From an uncultured Bdellovibrio sp. (GTDB lineage: Bacteria; Bdellovibrionota; Bdellovibrionia; Bdellovibrionales; Bdellovibrionaceae), in contig CALMPX010000332.1 in assembly GCA_937871355.1 (NCBI GenBank), positions 1 through 13,425 on the forward strand: DNA of 13,425 bases, given 5' to 3'. Shown one piece after another: positions 6,664 through 13,425 of the stretch (positions within the stretch are counted from its first letter, which is position 1; each line of letters opens with the position of its first letter). The position numbers were made by a program, and so were the translations under genes. The notes under the pieces are model-generated. The model was not told the origin of the DNA and searched no databases. It saw only the letters and a program-made list of their open reading frames with translations.

Positions 6664-8067
6664 CTAAACTTCGTGGCTCAATGGACGACGAGGTGCACGG
6701 AAATAAGTGCGCGGAGAAAGCTGGAAAAGATCTTCTACTTTGCTCATGTAAACGCAAGCATAACGTTCCATTTGGTAGGCGAAGTAGCTTTCTTCATTGC
6801 CGGCTCTCATGAGTTGACCCCAGTTTGGATTATATAATGATTGCTGTTGCTTAATGAGATTGCTGATTTGAGCATCGTGTTCATTGATTTCTTTTTGTAA
6901 TTTATCAATCGCCGCTTCGTCGACTTTGTTTGATTTTTCATATTTTTGAGTCATCAATTCAGTTAATGCGTCTTCAAGAGGTTCTTTAAGCTTCATTAAG
7001 GCATCGATCTCGTTAATGATCGGTTCAGCTTTTTTATTCTGAGTGATTTCTTCCACCAATTCTTCGGCGATCATGGCGGTTCTCCAGTTACACTCTTTTT
7101 TAAGTCGTAAGATATCACCGTAGATGTGATCGCCGATATAAAGAATGTCGTCACCTTCAAGATTTAAATCCGTCGTGAACTTTTTAGCGTTACCACTTTG
7201 GTAAACTCCACGAGTTAGCTTTTCATCCATGTTCGTCATTGTTCCTGTGGTCGGATCAATTTTAAGAAATTTTAAATCATCGTAGAAGAATTTTGGTTTT
7301 TGAGCGAACGTGATGACGAATTCAAAAAGATCAACCCATGATTCGTGATCCTTCAAGAAGGGATTGATGGCAAAGTCTAAAAGTAATTTAGAATAATGAA
7401 AATCCGAATTGGTCAGAATGAAAATTTTCTTTCCATGTTTTTTATATTTTTCTAAACACTTAACGACATTTTCATCTTTAATGATGTAATGAGCCAGATT
7501 ATCACGTACGGCATTTTTTAAAGAACCATCGCGGTGAGCTTGGTCTAATGCGTCCAGCACGTCATCAGCCATTTGGGCGTAATCGGGTAATTTCAAAGTT
7601 GCATCTGAATCTTTGAGATCAACTAATTGTGAATAAGCGTGGGCTAATGAATAGGAAAAACTCGTATCCACGGCAAGATAATCACTTTTGCTAAGGTCAA
7701 TGTATGTTGAGCGGTAGGTTTTTTGACGTATTTTAAAATCAAGCGGTTTCAAACCGTGGAAACAATTTCTTATCGCCGTGTAGCGATTCAATTTAAGTAA
7801 GTTTCCTTTGGGTTTATCAATAACTAACCCGCGTAAGGCGAAATGAAAATCAAATTGTAATTTTTTAATTTGTTCGGGGTAACCTTTGCCAGAAACTAAT
7901 TTATCCATAATGGTTGTGTGTGATAAACGCTCAAAATTTTCTGTATTGTAGCGGATCAAGGTGTGATCCATATCTAAGCCAATATATTTAATTTTTTTCA
8001 AGTTGAGCGTGCGGTTAACGTATACTTTTGATCCTGGCATAATTGTCCTTTGTTTCTTTTGCGCCAT
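6664..8067 (-). CDS. HAD-IG family 5'-nucleotidase (NT5C2-like)
   Basis: A predicted cytosolic nucleotidase that hydrolyses nucleoside monophosphates, by homology to the purine 5'-nucleotidase family (HAD subfamily IG). HAD motif I is GLDMDHTLIRY (30-40), with nucleophile Asp32 and Asp34. Motif II is ILTNSD (217-222), a lysine around 257-259 (AQKPKF) fits motif III, and motif IV is YIGDHIYGDIL (310-320). The C-terminus (about 414-466, NPNWGQLMRAGNEESYF through ERYACVYMSKVEDL to PLSHE) resembles the NT5C2 tail. Residues about 335-412 are charged and helical, probably a coiled coil. Length (467 residues) is typical. The start is uncertain. The ATG at 8067 has AAGGA very close to it, whereas Met10 (8040) has AAAGGA at better spacing. 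Substrate preference cannot be read from the sequence. Confidence 0.92.
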   Translation of the reverse strand: MAQKKQRTIMPGSKVYVNRTLNLKKIKYIGLDMDHTLIRYNTENFERLSHTTIMDKLVSGKGYPEQIKKLQFDFHFALRGLVIDKPKGNLLKLNRYTAIRNCFHGLKPLDFKIRQKTYRSTYIDLSKSDYLAVDTSFSYSLAHAYSQLVDLKDSDATLKLPDYAQMADDVLDALDQAHRDGSLKNAVRDNLAHYIIKDENVVKCLEKYKKHGKKIFILTNSDFHYSKLLLDFAINPFLKDHESWVDLFEFVITFAQKPKFFYDDLKFLKIDPTTGTMTNMDEKLTRGVYQSGNAKKFTTDLNLEGDDILYIGDHIYGDILRLKKECNWRTAMIAEELVEEITQNKKAEPIINEIDALMKLKEPLEDALTELMTQKYEKSNKVDEAAIDKLQKEINEHDAQISNLIKQQQSLYNPNWGQLMRAGNEESYFAYQMERYACVYMSKVEDLFQLSPRTYFRAPRRPLSHEV

Positions 8068-8078
8068 TTCCTTTTTCT

Positions 8079-8107
8079 TTGAAAAAGAGCGTCATTCAGC
8101 TTACAAT
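8079..8107 (+). promoter_or_regulatory. Sigma70-like promoter of the helicase gene, near-leaderless
   Basis: TTGAAA (8079-8084), exactly 17 bases, then TACAAT (8102-8107): each hexamer matches consensus at five of six positions. Transcription would start about 8113-8115, only 2-4 bases before the ATG at 8117. No Shine-Dalgarno sequence precedes that ATG, which agrees with translation from an almost leaderless mRNA. The promoter occupies most of the 49-base gap to the divergent nucleotidase gene. Confidence 0.6.
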
Positions 8108-8116
8108 TATCGCTTC

Positions 8117-9385
8117 ATGACATCAACTATTATTAAGCCTCCAACACTATCAGACGAGCAAAAAATCGCTCTCGATTTATTGAAATCAGGCGATAATATT
8201 TTCCTGACGGGTGGTGCAGGGTCTGGTAAAAGTTATGTGGTCCGCGAATTGATGAAGGACCTGAGTTCAGAAGCCATGCCCATCTTAGCCAGTACCGGAG
8301 CGGCTGCCGTGCTTTTAGGCGGTCGAACTTTTCATAGTTTTTTTGGGATTGGCATTATGGAGGGTGGTCTAGAAGCCACCGTTCAACGCGCTTTAAATGA
8401 TAAAAAATTAATGAAACGCTTGGCGAAGGTCGATGGTATCGTCATTGATGAAATCTCGATGATTCCCGGAGAGGCTTTGGCTGCTGCGGAATTTTTATCA
8501 GAAGCGGCCCGCGAATCAACTTTACCTTGGGGTGGAATGCGCGTTATCGCGGTGGGTGACTTTGGACAGCTTCCTCCAGTGACTATGGCAGGAAAAAAAC
8601 GTGATTGGTGTTTTCTGCACGAAGTCTGGAAAAAAACGAACTTTATTAATTACCAGTTAAAATACAATCAACGTGTTCAAGAATCTGAGTACCTCGAAGT
8701 TTTAGATCAAGTGCGCACGGGAAAATTAAATGCCAAGGCCCGCGATTTTTTAAATTCTCGAGTGAAAATTCACAACGAAGATGATCCGGGGACGCGTTTA
8801 TTTCCTCGTCGGGATCAGTCGGAATTTTATAATCAAAAAAAACTAAATGAAATCAATCAGGATGAACATATTATCCCTTCAATTTATTTAGGCGAAGAAA
8901 AATTTATCACCAGTCTTAAGAAAAATGCCCCTGTGCCCGACGAATTAAAATTAAAAAAAGATTGTCGTGTTTTATTTTTAAAAAATGACGCCCAAAAAAG
9001 ATATGTCAATGGCACACGTGGCACGGTGGTGCACATTGATAGTGATCATATTATTGTTAAAAAGGATTTACGTGACCGCGCCGGTTTTGGTCGCGAAATC
9101 AAAGTCGAGAAAATGCAGTTTTCACTTTTGGATGCCGATGGAAACATTAAAGCCAGCGTCATTCAGTTCCCTCTGGCTTTAGCTTACGCCACAACCATTC
9201 ATAAATCTCAGGGGGCGACGATTGACGAATTGTGGTGCGATCTTTCATCCTTGTGGGAGCCGGGCCAGGCCTATGTAGCCTTATCTCGTTTACGTGACTC
9301 ATCAGGGCTACATATCGTTCGCTGGAGCGAGAGATCCATTATAACCGACCCTGCGGTCAGCCTTTTCTATAGCCAAATGGGCTAG
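8117..9385 (+). CDS. Pif1/RecD-like superfamily 1 DNA helicase
   Basis: A 422-residue ATP-dependent helicase, most like the Pif1 family (5'-3' unwinding in characterised members). In order: FLTGGAGSGKS (29-39, Walker A), ASTGAAA followed by GGRTFHSFFGIG (58-79, motif Ia, very Pif1-like), IVIDEIS (108-114, Walker B), AVGDFGQLPPV (145-155, motif III), YNQRV (183-187), a short linker domain, YATTIHKSQGAT (357-368, motif V) and GQAYVALSRLR (383-393, motif VI). The frame is open to 8003, but that extension lies inside the nucleotidase gene and does not look like helicase sequence, so I start at 8117. It is compact, with essentially only the helicase core and no added nuclease or zinc domain. Its role is probably in replication, repair or recombination. 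Nothing nearby narrows this down. Confidence 0.92.
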   Translation: MTSTIIKPPTLSDEQKIALDLLKSGDNIFLTGGAGSGKSYVVRELMKDLSSEAMPILASTGAAAVLLGGRTFHSFFGIGIMEGGLEATVQRALNDKKLMKRLAKVDGIVIDEISMIPGEALAAAEFLSEAARESTLPWGGMRVIAVGDFGQLPPVTMAGKKRDWCFLHEVWKKTNFINYQLKYNQRVQESEYLEVLDQVRTGKLNAKARDFLNSRVKIHNEDDPGTRLFPRRDQSEFYNQKKLNEINQDEHIIPSIYLGEEKFITSLKKNAPVPDELKLKKDCRVLFLKNDAQKRYVNGTRGTVVHIDSDHIIVKKDLRDRAGFGREIKVEKMQFSLLDADGNIKASVIQFPLALAYATTIHKSQGATIDELWCDLSSLWEPGQAYVALSRLRDSSGLHIVRWSERSIITDPAVSLFYSQMG

Positions 9386-9397
9386 AATACACTAGCC
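9380..9397 (+). terminator. Weak hairpin at the helicase gene end
   Basis: GGCTAG (9380-9385) and CTAGCC (9392-9397) form a 6-bp stem with a 6-base loop, and the TAG stop codon lies in the left arm. No T-run follows directly, so it is at best a weak or factor-assisted terminator. The upstream TAGCC at 9370-9374 could pair instead with GGCTA (9380-9384), giving a competing hairpin. The right arm overlaps the putative hpd -35 element. Confidence 0.25.
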
Positions 9398-9421
9398 AAA
9401 CAAGATCGTTTTAATTATATT
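9393..9421 (+). promoter_or_regulatory. Putative promoter of the hpd-hmgA-ribD operon
   Basis: TAGCCA (9393-9398, four of six), 17 bases, TATATT (9416-9421, five of six). Transcription would start near 9428, in the centre of the 9417-9438 palindrome. The leader would be about 23 bases, with GAGGGG (9440-9445) as the ribosome-binding site five bases before the hpd ATG. The gap is AT-rich, so the -10 match alone carries little weight. Confidence 0.4.
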
Positions 9422-9438
9422 TTGAACATTCAAAATAT
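9417..9438. promoter_or_regulatory. Perfect 10+10 bp palindrome upstream of hpd, candidate operator
   Basis: ATATTTTGAA (9417-9426) and TTCAAAATAT (9429-9438) are exact reverse complements around a CA centre. A 2-base centre is too tight for an unstrained RNA hairpin, so a protein-binding site is the better reading. It covers most of the putative -10 hexamer and the predicted transcription start, and it ends one base before the ribosome-binding site. A repressor bound here would block initiation, as expected for a substrate-induced catabolic operon. The regulator is not in the window and I cannot name the motif. Confidence 0.55.
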
Positions 9439-9450
9439 TGAGGGGAACTT

Positions 9451-10530
9451 ATGTCATTTTTAACGATCAATTGGAAAGACGGAGCCATCACTGAAAAAAA
9501 TCCAATCGGATTGAACGGTGTTGATTTTCTTGAATACGCCGGACCTGATGCTTTAGTTTTGGAAAAACTTTTTGCAAAATTAGGATTTATTGAATTAGCT
9601 AAAGTGGCCAATAAAAATATTAAGTTATTTCGCCAAGGTGACATCAATTTTATTTTAAACTGCGAACCAAATACTTTTGCCATGAAATTTGCGGCGGAAC
9701 ATGGCCCATGTGTCGCCTCAACCGGTTTTCGCGTTGGTAATGCCGCCGCAGCCTTCGAAGCCGCTATCGCTCGTGGTGCCAAAGTTTATGATGGCAATGA
9801 AGCCTCTCGCGGAGCTTCTCCTTTTTTTGCGATCTATGGTATCGGAGATTCACTCATTTATTTCATCGATGAGAAAAATCACAAAGAAATGTATGAAAGA
9901 ATTTTTGGATTAAAAGATAATTCAGTTCGTCCGATGGGATTAGGTTTTCAAACCGTCGACCATTTTACCAACAACGTTCCTAAGGGAGACATGGATAAAT
10001 GGTTTAAATTTTATTCAAATGTTTTCAACTTCTATGAAATTAAATATTTCGACATCAAGGGTAAATCAACCGGACTTCTTTCGCAGGCCTTGGGGTCTCC
10101 TTGTGGAAAATTTGCTATTCCGATTAACGAACCATCAGACAGCAAATCTCAAATTCAGGAATATTTAGATGAATATAAAGGTTCAGGTATTCAGCACATT
10201 GCGATGACCACAGAAAATATTATTCCAACGATCGATCAGTTGAAATCAAACGAAGTTCAATTTTTAGCGGCTCCTCCGGGAACATATTATTCGATGCTCA
10301 AAGATCGTTTGCCGATGGTGATAGAAGATTTAACACGTTTACAAAAAAACGCGATTTTAGTCGATGGAGACCATGAAGGTTATCTTTTGCAAATTTTTAC
10401 GAAGAACGTGATTGGTCCGGTTTTCTTCGAAGTGATTCAGCGTAAAGGTCACGATGGTTTTGGTAACGGAAACTTCCAAGCTTTGTTTGACGCAATTGAA
10501 GCCGATCAACGTGAACGAGGATATTTATAA
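9451..10530 (+). CDS. hpd: 4-hydroxyphenylpyruvate dioxygenase
   Basis: A non-haem iron enzyme that converts 4-hydroxyphenylpyruvate, O2 and water-free chemistry within one active site into homogentisate and CO2, the second step of tyrosine breakdown after transamination. It has two vicinal-oxygen-chelate domains. The iron ligands are visible in the second: His171 in TVDHFTNNV, His249 in GIQHIAMTT and Glu327 in FFEVIQRKG. The C-terminal run KGHDGFGNGNFQALFDAIE (332-350) is a family hallmark, as is the AAPPGTYY segment (273-280). Length (359 residues) is typical of bacterial enzymes. The start at 9451 has GAGGGG at ideal spacing. The stop overlaps the hmgA start by one base (TAATG), so the two are probably translated together. 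Confidence 0.97.
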   Translation: MSFLTINWKDGAITEKNPIGLNGVDFLEYAGPDALVLEKLFAKLGFIELAKVANKNIKLFRQGDINFILNCEPNTFAMKFAAEHGPCVASTGFRVGNAAAAFEAAIARGAKVYDGNEASRGASPFFAIYGIGDSLIYFIDEKNHKEMYERIFGLKDNSVRPMGLGFQTVDHFTNNVPKGDMDKWFKFYSNVFNFYEIKYFDIKGKSTGLLSQALGSPCGKFAIPINEPSDSKSQIQEYLDEYKGSGIQHIAMTTENIIPTIDQLKSNEVQFLAAPPGTYYSMLKDRLPMVIEDLTRLQKNAILVDGDHEGYLLQIFTKNVIGPVFFEVIQRKGHDGFGNGNFQALFDAIEADQRERGYL

Positions 10531-11672
10531 TGCATCAGTATTCACAGGGTAAAAATCATACACAAGGTCACAAAGGAATTCCAGCCGGTCATGTGGAAGA
10601 AGAACACGGTCGTAAAGGTTTTTTTGGTCTTGTTTCTCACCTGATTAAACCGGAAGCGCCAACGCGTTGGACGGAAATTGACGGGCCACTCAGACCTCAT
10701 CTTTTTGATTTGGTGCCGATGAAGTACGAAGGAAATCGTTGGAAACGATTATTTTTCAATAACGAAGTGGCGATGTATTCCGTCATGAATCCAGTCACGG
10801 CGTTGCAACCGACATCAGCCGGAAAAACAAATTTAAAATCTTTCCGCAACGTCGACGGGGAAACTTTATACTTTTGCCACTCAGGAAAAGGCGAAGTCCT
10901 GACTGAATACGGATTATTAAAATTCAAGGTCGGAAGCTACATCAATATTCCCAAGTCTTTACATCACGCCTTTGTTTTCGATGAGCCTACTCAGTTTATC
11001 ATTATCGAATCAAAATCAGGCATGTACCGCGAGCCTGAACGCGGCATGGTGGGAAAAAATGCGTTCTATGATTTGGCTTCATTAGGAAAACCTGACTTAG
11101 AAGCGCTTCATCACTTCAAACAAACAAAGAATGTTGAAAGCTTGTCGATAGAAATTAAAAGATTAGAAACGATCACCACTTTTAAATATGAGGCTTGTGT
11201 TTATGATACGGTTTCATGGAAAGGGGACTTTTTCCCTTTCACATTACACATCAATGATATGATGCCCATGATGTCTCACCGCGTTCATTTACCTCCATCG
11301 GCGCACACAACGTTTGCCGCCAATGGATTCGTGGTTTGTACATTCTTGCCAAGATTAATTGAAACTGATGCGGATGCATTAAAAGTTCCTTTCTATCATC
11401 AAAATATCGATTACGATGAAGTCCTTTTTTATCACGCGGGAAACTTCTTCAGTCGTGATAATTTGCACCCGAATATGATAAGCTATCATCCGGCAGGATT
11501 TCCTCATGGGCCTCATCCTAAAGCGTTTGCGATGGCTCAAAACGGTCCCCCTAAAACATTTACTGATGAAGTGGCTGTTATGGTCGACACTTACAACCCT
11601 TTAAATATCGATCCTGGTTTTGAATCGGTTGAAGTGAAATCCTATTGGGAATCGTGGAAACAAAAGAAATAG
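10530..11672 (+). CDS. hmgA: Homogentisate 1,2-dioxygenase (short type)
   Basis: A cupin-fold iron enzyme that opens the homogentisate ring to maleylacetoacetate. It takes the product of the gene just upstream, with which it shares one base (TAATG). Its N-terminus (GKNHTQGHKGIPAGHVEEEHGRKGFFG, from residue 7) and PLRPHLFD (53-60) fit the shorter bacterial branch. The iron site is recognisable as His290 and Glu297 in YHQNIDYDE and His326 in PHGPHP. At 380 residues it is about 50-60 shorter than the human and Pseudomonas enzymes. One residue more separates the first His and the Glu than in the human enzyme. This is the short form, so I do not read it as damage. GAGGA lies about 10 bases before the ATG. 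No maleylacetoacetate isomerase or fumarylacetoacetase gene follows. Confidence 0.93.
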   Translation: MHQYSQGKNHTQGHKGIPAGHVEEEHGRKGFFGLVSHLIKPEAPTRWTEIDGPLRPHLFDLVPMKYEGNRWKRLFFNNEVAMYSVMNPVTALQPTSAGKTNLKSFRNVDGETLYFCHSGKGEVLTEYGLLKFKVGSYINIPKSLHHAFVFDEPTQFIIIESKSGMYREPERGMVGKNAFYDLASLGKPDLEALHHFKQTKNVESLSIEIKRLETITTFKYEACVYDTVSWKGDFFPFTLHINDMMPMMSHRVHLPPSAHTTFAANGFVVCTFLPRLIETDADALKVPFYHQNIDYDEVLFYHAGNFFSRDNLHPNMISYHPAGFPHGPHPKAFAMAQNGPPKTFTDEVAVMVDTYNPLNIDPGFESVEVKSYWESWKQKK

Positions 11673-12724
11673 ATTATTTAAATATCAAAGTCGGAGATCA
11701 CCTCTCTGACGATCAAGCCATGGGCTTAGCGATTCATGTCGCTCAAGCCGGAGCTCCGTACGTGTCGCCGAATCCTTTGGTAGGATGCACGATTCTTAAT
11801 GCAGAAAACAAATTAGTTTCGACCGGGTATCATCAAAAATACGGTGAAGCGCATGCTGAAATTAATGCGATCAAGGGTTTGTCAGAAGATCAGTTAGTCA
11901 ATTCGACAGTGTTTGTGACTTTAGAGCCCTGTGCCCATGAAGGTAAAACGGGATCTTGTGCAAAAAAATTAATTCAATATAAAATTAAAAAGCTGATCTT
12001 CGGATTAGTCGATCCCAATCCGCTTGTAGCTGGCCAAGGAGCCGAGATCTTGCGATCCGCCGGCATTCAGGCTGAAGAATATCAAGGACCGTTTAAAAAT
12101 GATCTAGAAGACTTATGCGAAGTATTCCTGAAAAACTTTCGCCAGAAAAAAACATTCGTCGCCATGAAAGTGGCCTCATCTTTAGACGGTCAAATCGCTT
12201 TAGCGACCGGCGAAAGCCAATGGATTACAACGCCTGAATCGCGTGAGTACGTTCACGAACTCAGATCTTGGTATGATGCGATCATCGTTGGAAGCAACAC
12301 GATTGAAGTTGATAATCCATCTTTAAACATTCGTCATCCTTCGATTCAAAAAGAAACGAAGCTTGTTATCTTAGATCCCGAATCAAAGCTGACTGGAAAA
12401 AAATATAAATTCCAAGACGTGCATAAACCAGAAAATATTCATATTTTGAAATTTAAAGATTTAAACGATGTGATGGATCAATTATGGGCTTTGAATATTA
12501 AATCGGTCTTTATTGAAGGTGGAGCGCAGACGTATTCTTCGTTTTTACAAGCAGGATTAGTGGATCGACTTCATTTGTTTATGAATACTTCGATTATAGG
12601 CAGCGCTAATGGTTTGTCGTGGACGAAGGGTTTTGGGATCGAGGCTCTGGTGAATAAGAAGTCTTTGAAGAATATGAATATCAAAACTTTGGGTTCTGAT
12701 ATTTATATTTCGGGAAGAATTTAA
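11645..12724 (+). CDS. ribD: Riboflavin biosynthesis deaminase/reductase
   Basis: Carries out two successive steps of riboflavin synthesis: deamination of the GTP-derived diaminopyrimidine, then reduction of its ribosyl side chain. The N-terminal zinc deaminase domain (about 21-160) shows SPNPLVGC (41-48), HAE (70-72) and PCAHEGKTGSC (95-105), which supply the zinc ligands His70, Cys96 and Cys105 and the catalytic Glu72. The reductase domain (about 170-357) shows KVASSLDGQIALATGESQWIT (from 175), VGSNTIEVDNPSL (215-227) and FIEGGAQTYSSFL (289-301). Length (359 residues) is standard. No ATG lies ahead of the domain, so the start must be TTG (11645) or GTG (11654), both inside hmgA and both with weak ribosome-binding sites. 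It overlaps hmgA by up to 28 bases. No FMN riboswitch precedes it. Confidence 0.93.
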   Translation: MGIVETKEIDYLNIKVGDHLSDDQAMGLAIHVAQAGAPYVSPNPLVGCTILNAENKLVSTGYHQKYGEAHAEINAIKGLSEDQLVNSTVFVTLEPCAHEGKTGSCAKKLIQYKIKKLIFGLVDPNPLVAGQGAEILRSAGIQAEEYQGPFKNDLEDLCEVFLKNFRQKKTFVAMKVASSLDGQIALATGESQWITTPESREYVHELRSWYDAIIVGSNTIEVDNPSLNIRHPSIQKETKLVILDPESKLTGKKYKFQDVHKPENIHILKFKDLNDVMDQLWALNIKSVFIEGGAQTYSSFLQAGLVDRLHLFMNTSIIGSANGLSWTKGFGIEALVNKKSLKNMNIKTLGSDIYISGRI

Positions 12725-12739
12725 GGTTTAAATTTTCCC
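12712..12739. terminator. Bidirectional hairpin over the ribD/CapA shared stops
   Basis: GGGAA (12712-12716) plus AATTTAA (12718-12724) pair with TTAAATT (12728-12734) plus TTCCC (12735-12739). This gives a 12-bp stem with one bulged G and a 3-base loop. Both stop codons, which share TTAA at 12721-12724, are inside the structure. It can form in transcripts from either strand, so it is a plausible shared terminator for the convergent genes. No proper T-run follows on either side, so it may instead mainly protect 3' ends. Confidence 0.4.
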
Positions 12740-13425
12740 AAATACTTTTCCGCATGAGTCACGACTTCGGGCATTTTGGCTGCGGGGAATATTTCTCGCG
12801 CGACACGAATGGTTGGTTGGTAAGTGTAATTTGATATCCACGTTGAGGTTGGTGTTTTGCTGAATTCCAAATAAACAATCGCTGATGTTTTACGATCGAT
12901 ATCTTTTTGGTAAGCTAAAAAATTTCCCAATGAATAAGCTACGAAGACTTCGCGTTTGTCTGTGGTTGTGATTTTCTCAGCGGGCTGTAAAACGTGAGGG
13001 TGTGATCCGATGATGGCGTCGGCTCCGGCTTCAGCGAAAAGTAGGGCATGCTTTCTTTGCGCTTTCGCGGGTTCATGGTCGTATTCGACGCCCCAGTGTG
13101 GGATTACTAAAATGATATCGGCTAAACCAGATGATTTAATTTTTTTAATGAGATCTGTGATTTCGGTGGCTTGATCATAGCAAAGTAAAGTTTGAGAGTA
13201 TTTATCTTTAAAACCATTGAGCATTTCAGTGCAGGCAATCCAAGCGACTTTAAAATTTTTGATTTCGGTAATTTTATATAAAGGATCAGTGCTATCTTTT
13301 TTTCTAGTTCCGACGAAAGAAAATTGTCTTTCATTCAGAGCATCGATCGTTTTATCAATTCCCGTGGATCCACGATCGAAGGTATGATTATTTGACGTTG
13401 TAATAAAATCAAAACCCGTATTTTT
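12721..13425 (-). CDS. CapA-family metallophosphatase, 5'-partial
   Basis: The frame is open from 13425 to the stop at 12721, giving 234 visible residues. The N-terminus, with any signal peptide, lies beyond the right edge, so the in-frame Met at 13224 is not the start. CapA-family (PGA_cap) motifs run in order: TSNNHTFDRG (10-19), IPHWGVEY (108-115), GSHPHVLQP (140-148) and YSLGNF (164-169). These histidines and the Asn form the calcineurin-like metal site. Named members are linked to poly-gamma-glutamate capsule synthesis or export, but most homologues have no proven substrate and no other capsule gene is present here. It converges on ribD, sharing TTAA as overlapping stops. The domain assignment is firm, while the biological role is open. 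Confidence 0.9.
   Translation of the reverse strand, partial: KNTGFDFITTSNNHTFDRGSTGIDKTIDALNERQFSFVGTRKKDSTDPLYKITEIKNFKVAWIACTEMLNGFKDKYSQTLLCYDQATEITDLIKKIKSSGLADIILVIPHWGVEYDHEPAKAQRKHALLFAEAGADAIIGSHPHVLQPAEKITTTDKREVFVAYSLGNFLAYQKDIDRKTSAIVYLEFSKTPTSTWISNYTYQPTIRVAREIFPAAKMPEVVTHAEKYLGKFKP

Noticed and set aside
6640..6690. Terminator between the convergent exported-protein and nucleotidase genes
   Set aside because: No stem longer than three pairs could be found across the 2-base gap.
8003..8116. N-terminal extension of the helicase by 38 codons
   Set aside because: It overlaps the divergent nucleotidase gene and the strong promoter match, and the sequence is hydrophobic and unlike the family.
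9411..9782. Open frame of 123 codons on the minus strand
   Set aside because: It is antisense to the hpd promoter region and N-terminus. The composition is what the complement of hpd codons would give, and the hpd reading is well supported.
11600..11700. FMN riboswitch ahead of ribD
   Set aside because: The region is hmgA coding sequence and shows none of the conserved RFN-element segments by eye.
13122..13334. Open frame of 70 codons on the minus strand
   Set aside because: It is in a different frame from the CapA-family gene, which reads continuously through the same bases to the window edge with family motifs on both sides.

Overview
The window is dense, ordinary-looking bacterial chromosome with no mobile element, CRISPR array or RNA gene that I can see. 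Base composition is roughly 40% GC by eye (not counted). The gene content is a compact vitamin B5/CoA operon, a tyrosine-degradation pair with a short-type homogentisate dioxygenase, a NT5C2-like HAD nucleotidase and a small Pif1-like helicase. This would fit a Bdellovibrio-like free-living or predatory bacterium, but that placement is an inference from overall impression and was not tested.

Layout. (1) Bases 3-1133 (+) hold an unrecognised protein, probably cut by the left window edge. (2) Bases 1130-5787 (-) hold a six-gene, fully overlapping operon, read panG-like, panB, panC, coaBC, coaX, panD. Together these enzymes take 2-oxoisovalerate and aspartate through pantoate, beta-alanine and pantothenate to 4'-phosphopantetheine. 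The usual ketopantoate reductase PanE is absent here. Its place is taken by a Rossmann/DUF2520 protein that best fits the alternative reductase PanG. (3) Bases 5788-5920 form a divergent control region carrying a perfect 9+9 bp dyad. (4) Bases 5921-6661 (+) encode an exported or membrane-anchored protein of unknown function. (5) Bases 6664-8067 (-) encode a HAD-IG 5'-nucleotidase. It diverges from a Pif1-like helicase (8117-9385, +) whose near-consensus promoter would give an almost leaderless mRNA. (6) Bases 9451-12724 (+) hold hpd, hmgA and ribD, all overlapping, preceded by a perfect 10+10 bp palindrome that overlaps the best promoter match. (7) Bases 12721-13425 (-) hold the C-terminal part of a CapA-family metallophosphatase that runs off the right edge.

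Convergent gene pairs are packed to the limit. Two pairs share the same TTAA as overlapping stop codons and the third pair is 2 bp apart. At the ribD/CapA junction the shared stops sit inside a strong hairpin. The main points of interest are the panG assignment, the two operator-like palindromes, the near-leaderless helicase gene and the coupling of ribD to tyrosine catabolism. I found no clear sign of a wholly new system.
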